Shown piece by piece: positions 63,701 through 64,000 of a stretch of 64,000 nucleotides of DNA. Under the pieces are notes generated by a model. That model did no database searches. It saw only the letters and a list, made by a program, of their open reading frames with translations, and was not told the DNA's origin. The DNA is from Sphingomonas crocodyli. GTDB lineage: Bacteria > Pseudomonadota > Alphaproteobacteria > Sphingomonadales > Sphingomonadaceae. The stretch is taken from NCBI RefSeq assembly GCF_004005865.1, contig NZ_SACN01000001.1, positions 124,001 to 188,000 on the forward strand, in the 5' to 3' direction. The first letter of the stretch is position 1, and each line of letters starts with the position of its first letter. Made by a program: the position numbers and the translations under genes.

Positions 63701-64000
63701 TCAGATCTCCTTCGGACGCCCGAAGCCCGGATCGCTATAGCTCGGATAATCGTCGAACACGTCGCCATTGCCCAGGGCGCGCGGATCGCCGCTCGCGCGC
63801 AATTCGGCGTCGAGCTTCGCGGCGAACGACCGCACAAGCGCGCGATGCTTCGGATCAGCCGCAAGGTTGGTCAGGCACCAGGGATCGGCGACGATGTCGA
63901 ACAATTCCTCGGCGGGCCGCCGGCCGGTTGCGCGTTCGAACGCCGGATGCACGGCGGCCTCGTCCTGCCGCAGGATCAGTTCGGCCTTGGTCGGCCCGCC
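63701..64000 (-). CDS. sulfatase family protein, C-terminal end (5' end outside window)
   Basis: The last 99 residues of a protein, running off the window edge. The segment HPAFERATGRRPAEELFDIV with ADPWCLTNLAADPKHRALVR is the typical C-terminal motif of type I sulfatases (ELYD-x4-DP-x3-NLA). The catalytic CxPSR region is not visible. Convergent with the L,D-transpeptidase gene, whose stop is 3 nt away. Confidence 0.75.
   Translation of the reverse strand, partial: GGPTKAELILRQDEAAVHPAFERATGRRPAEELFDIVADPWCLTNLAADPKHRALVRSFAAKLDAELRASGDPRALGNGDVFDDYPSYSDPGFGRPKEI

Overview
The window looks like a chromosomal segment of a Sphingomonas-like alphaproteobacterium (Sphingomonadales). This rests on the high GC, the protein sequences of RpoB, RpoC, IspG and L20, a RamB/ScfR-type regulator facing the propionyl-CoA genes, single-copy housekeeping genes mixed with cell-envelope genes, and the short palindromic repeats between genes. 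I see no prophage, transposase, CRISPR array or plasmid replication gene. Most of the sequence is ordinary core genome.

Layout. 1-4.4 kb (minus): propionate/methylmalonyl-CoA operon (pccB, a two-TM protein, methylmalonyl-CoA epimerase, an enoyl-CoA hydratase/isomerase, methylmalonyl-CoA mutase cut by the window edge). The ScfR-type regulator is divergent at 4.6 kb, and TTTGCAAA-like boxes lie between them. 6-13.5 kb: a HisN-like phosphatase, GNAT, AsmA-like protein, rpmI-rplT, an exoribonuclease, an S1/P1 nuclease and a phospholipase D-like protein. 13.6-17.8 kb: isoaspartyl peptidase, ispG, a DMT exporter, GNAT and hemerythrin. 18.0-20.1 kb: a little-understood cluster of a membrane-anchored LuxR-type HTH protein, a 115-aa protein, a multi-TM protein and a RadC/JAB protein. 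20.2-22.9 kb: an oxidoreductase and a glycosyltransferase.

22.9-33.4 kb (minus) is one chemotaxis operon: two chemoreceptors, a STAS protein, cheA, cheR, cheB, cheD, cheY, cheW, a second cheB-like gene and a small unknown gene. No flagellar gene is in the window. The promoter-distal cheB paralogue lacks the catalytic histidine. 33.5-44 kb: a receiver protein, a DEAD-box helicase, an acyltransferase, a flavoprotein, prfC and a run of envelope enzymes (L,D-transpeptidase, LytM peptidase, GDSL esterase, Tat-exported DUF885). 44.2 kb: tRNA-Asp(GTC).

44.3-53.7 kb: AI-2E family transporter, SleB-type hydrolase, YbaK-type deacylase, then a minus-strand O-acylation cassette (two SGNH hydrolases, an MBOAT acyltransferase and a small TM protein), a GST and a GH130-like protein. 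53.9-62.4 kb: rpoB and rpoC alone, with a strong hairpin between them and a terminator after rpoC. They are not joined to rplJL upstream or rpsL downstream. The window ends with a second L,D-transpeptidase and the C-terminal end of a sulfatase.

The most interesting items are the His-less CheB paralogue beside a normal CheB, the 18-20 kb HTH/JAB cluster with its awkward radC start, the double-SGNH/MBOAT cassette, and the ScfR-type operator region. All calls come from reading the sequence; no database search was run.
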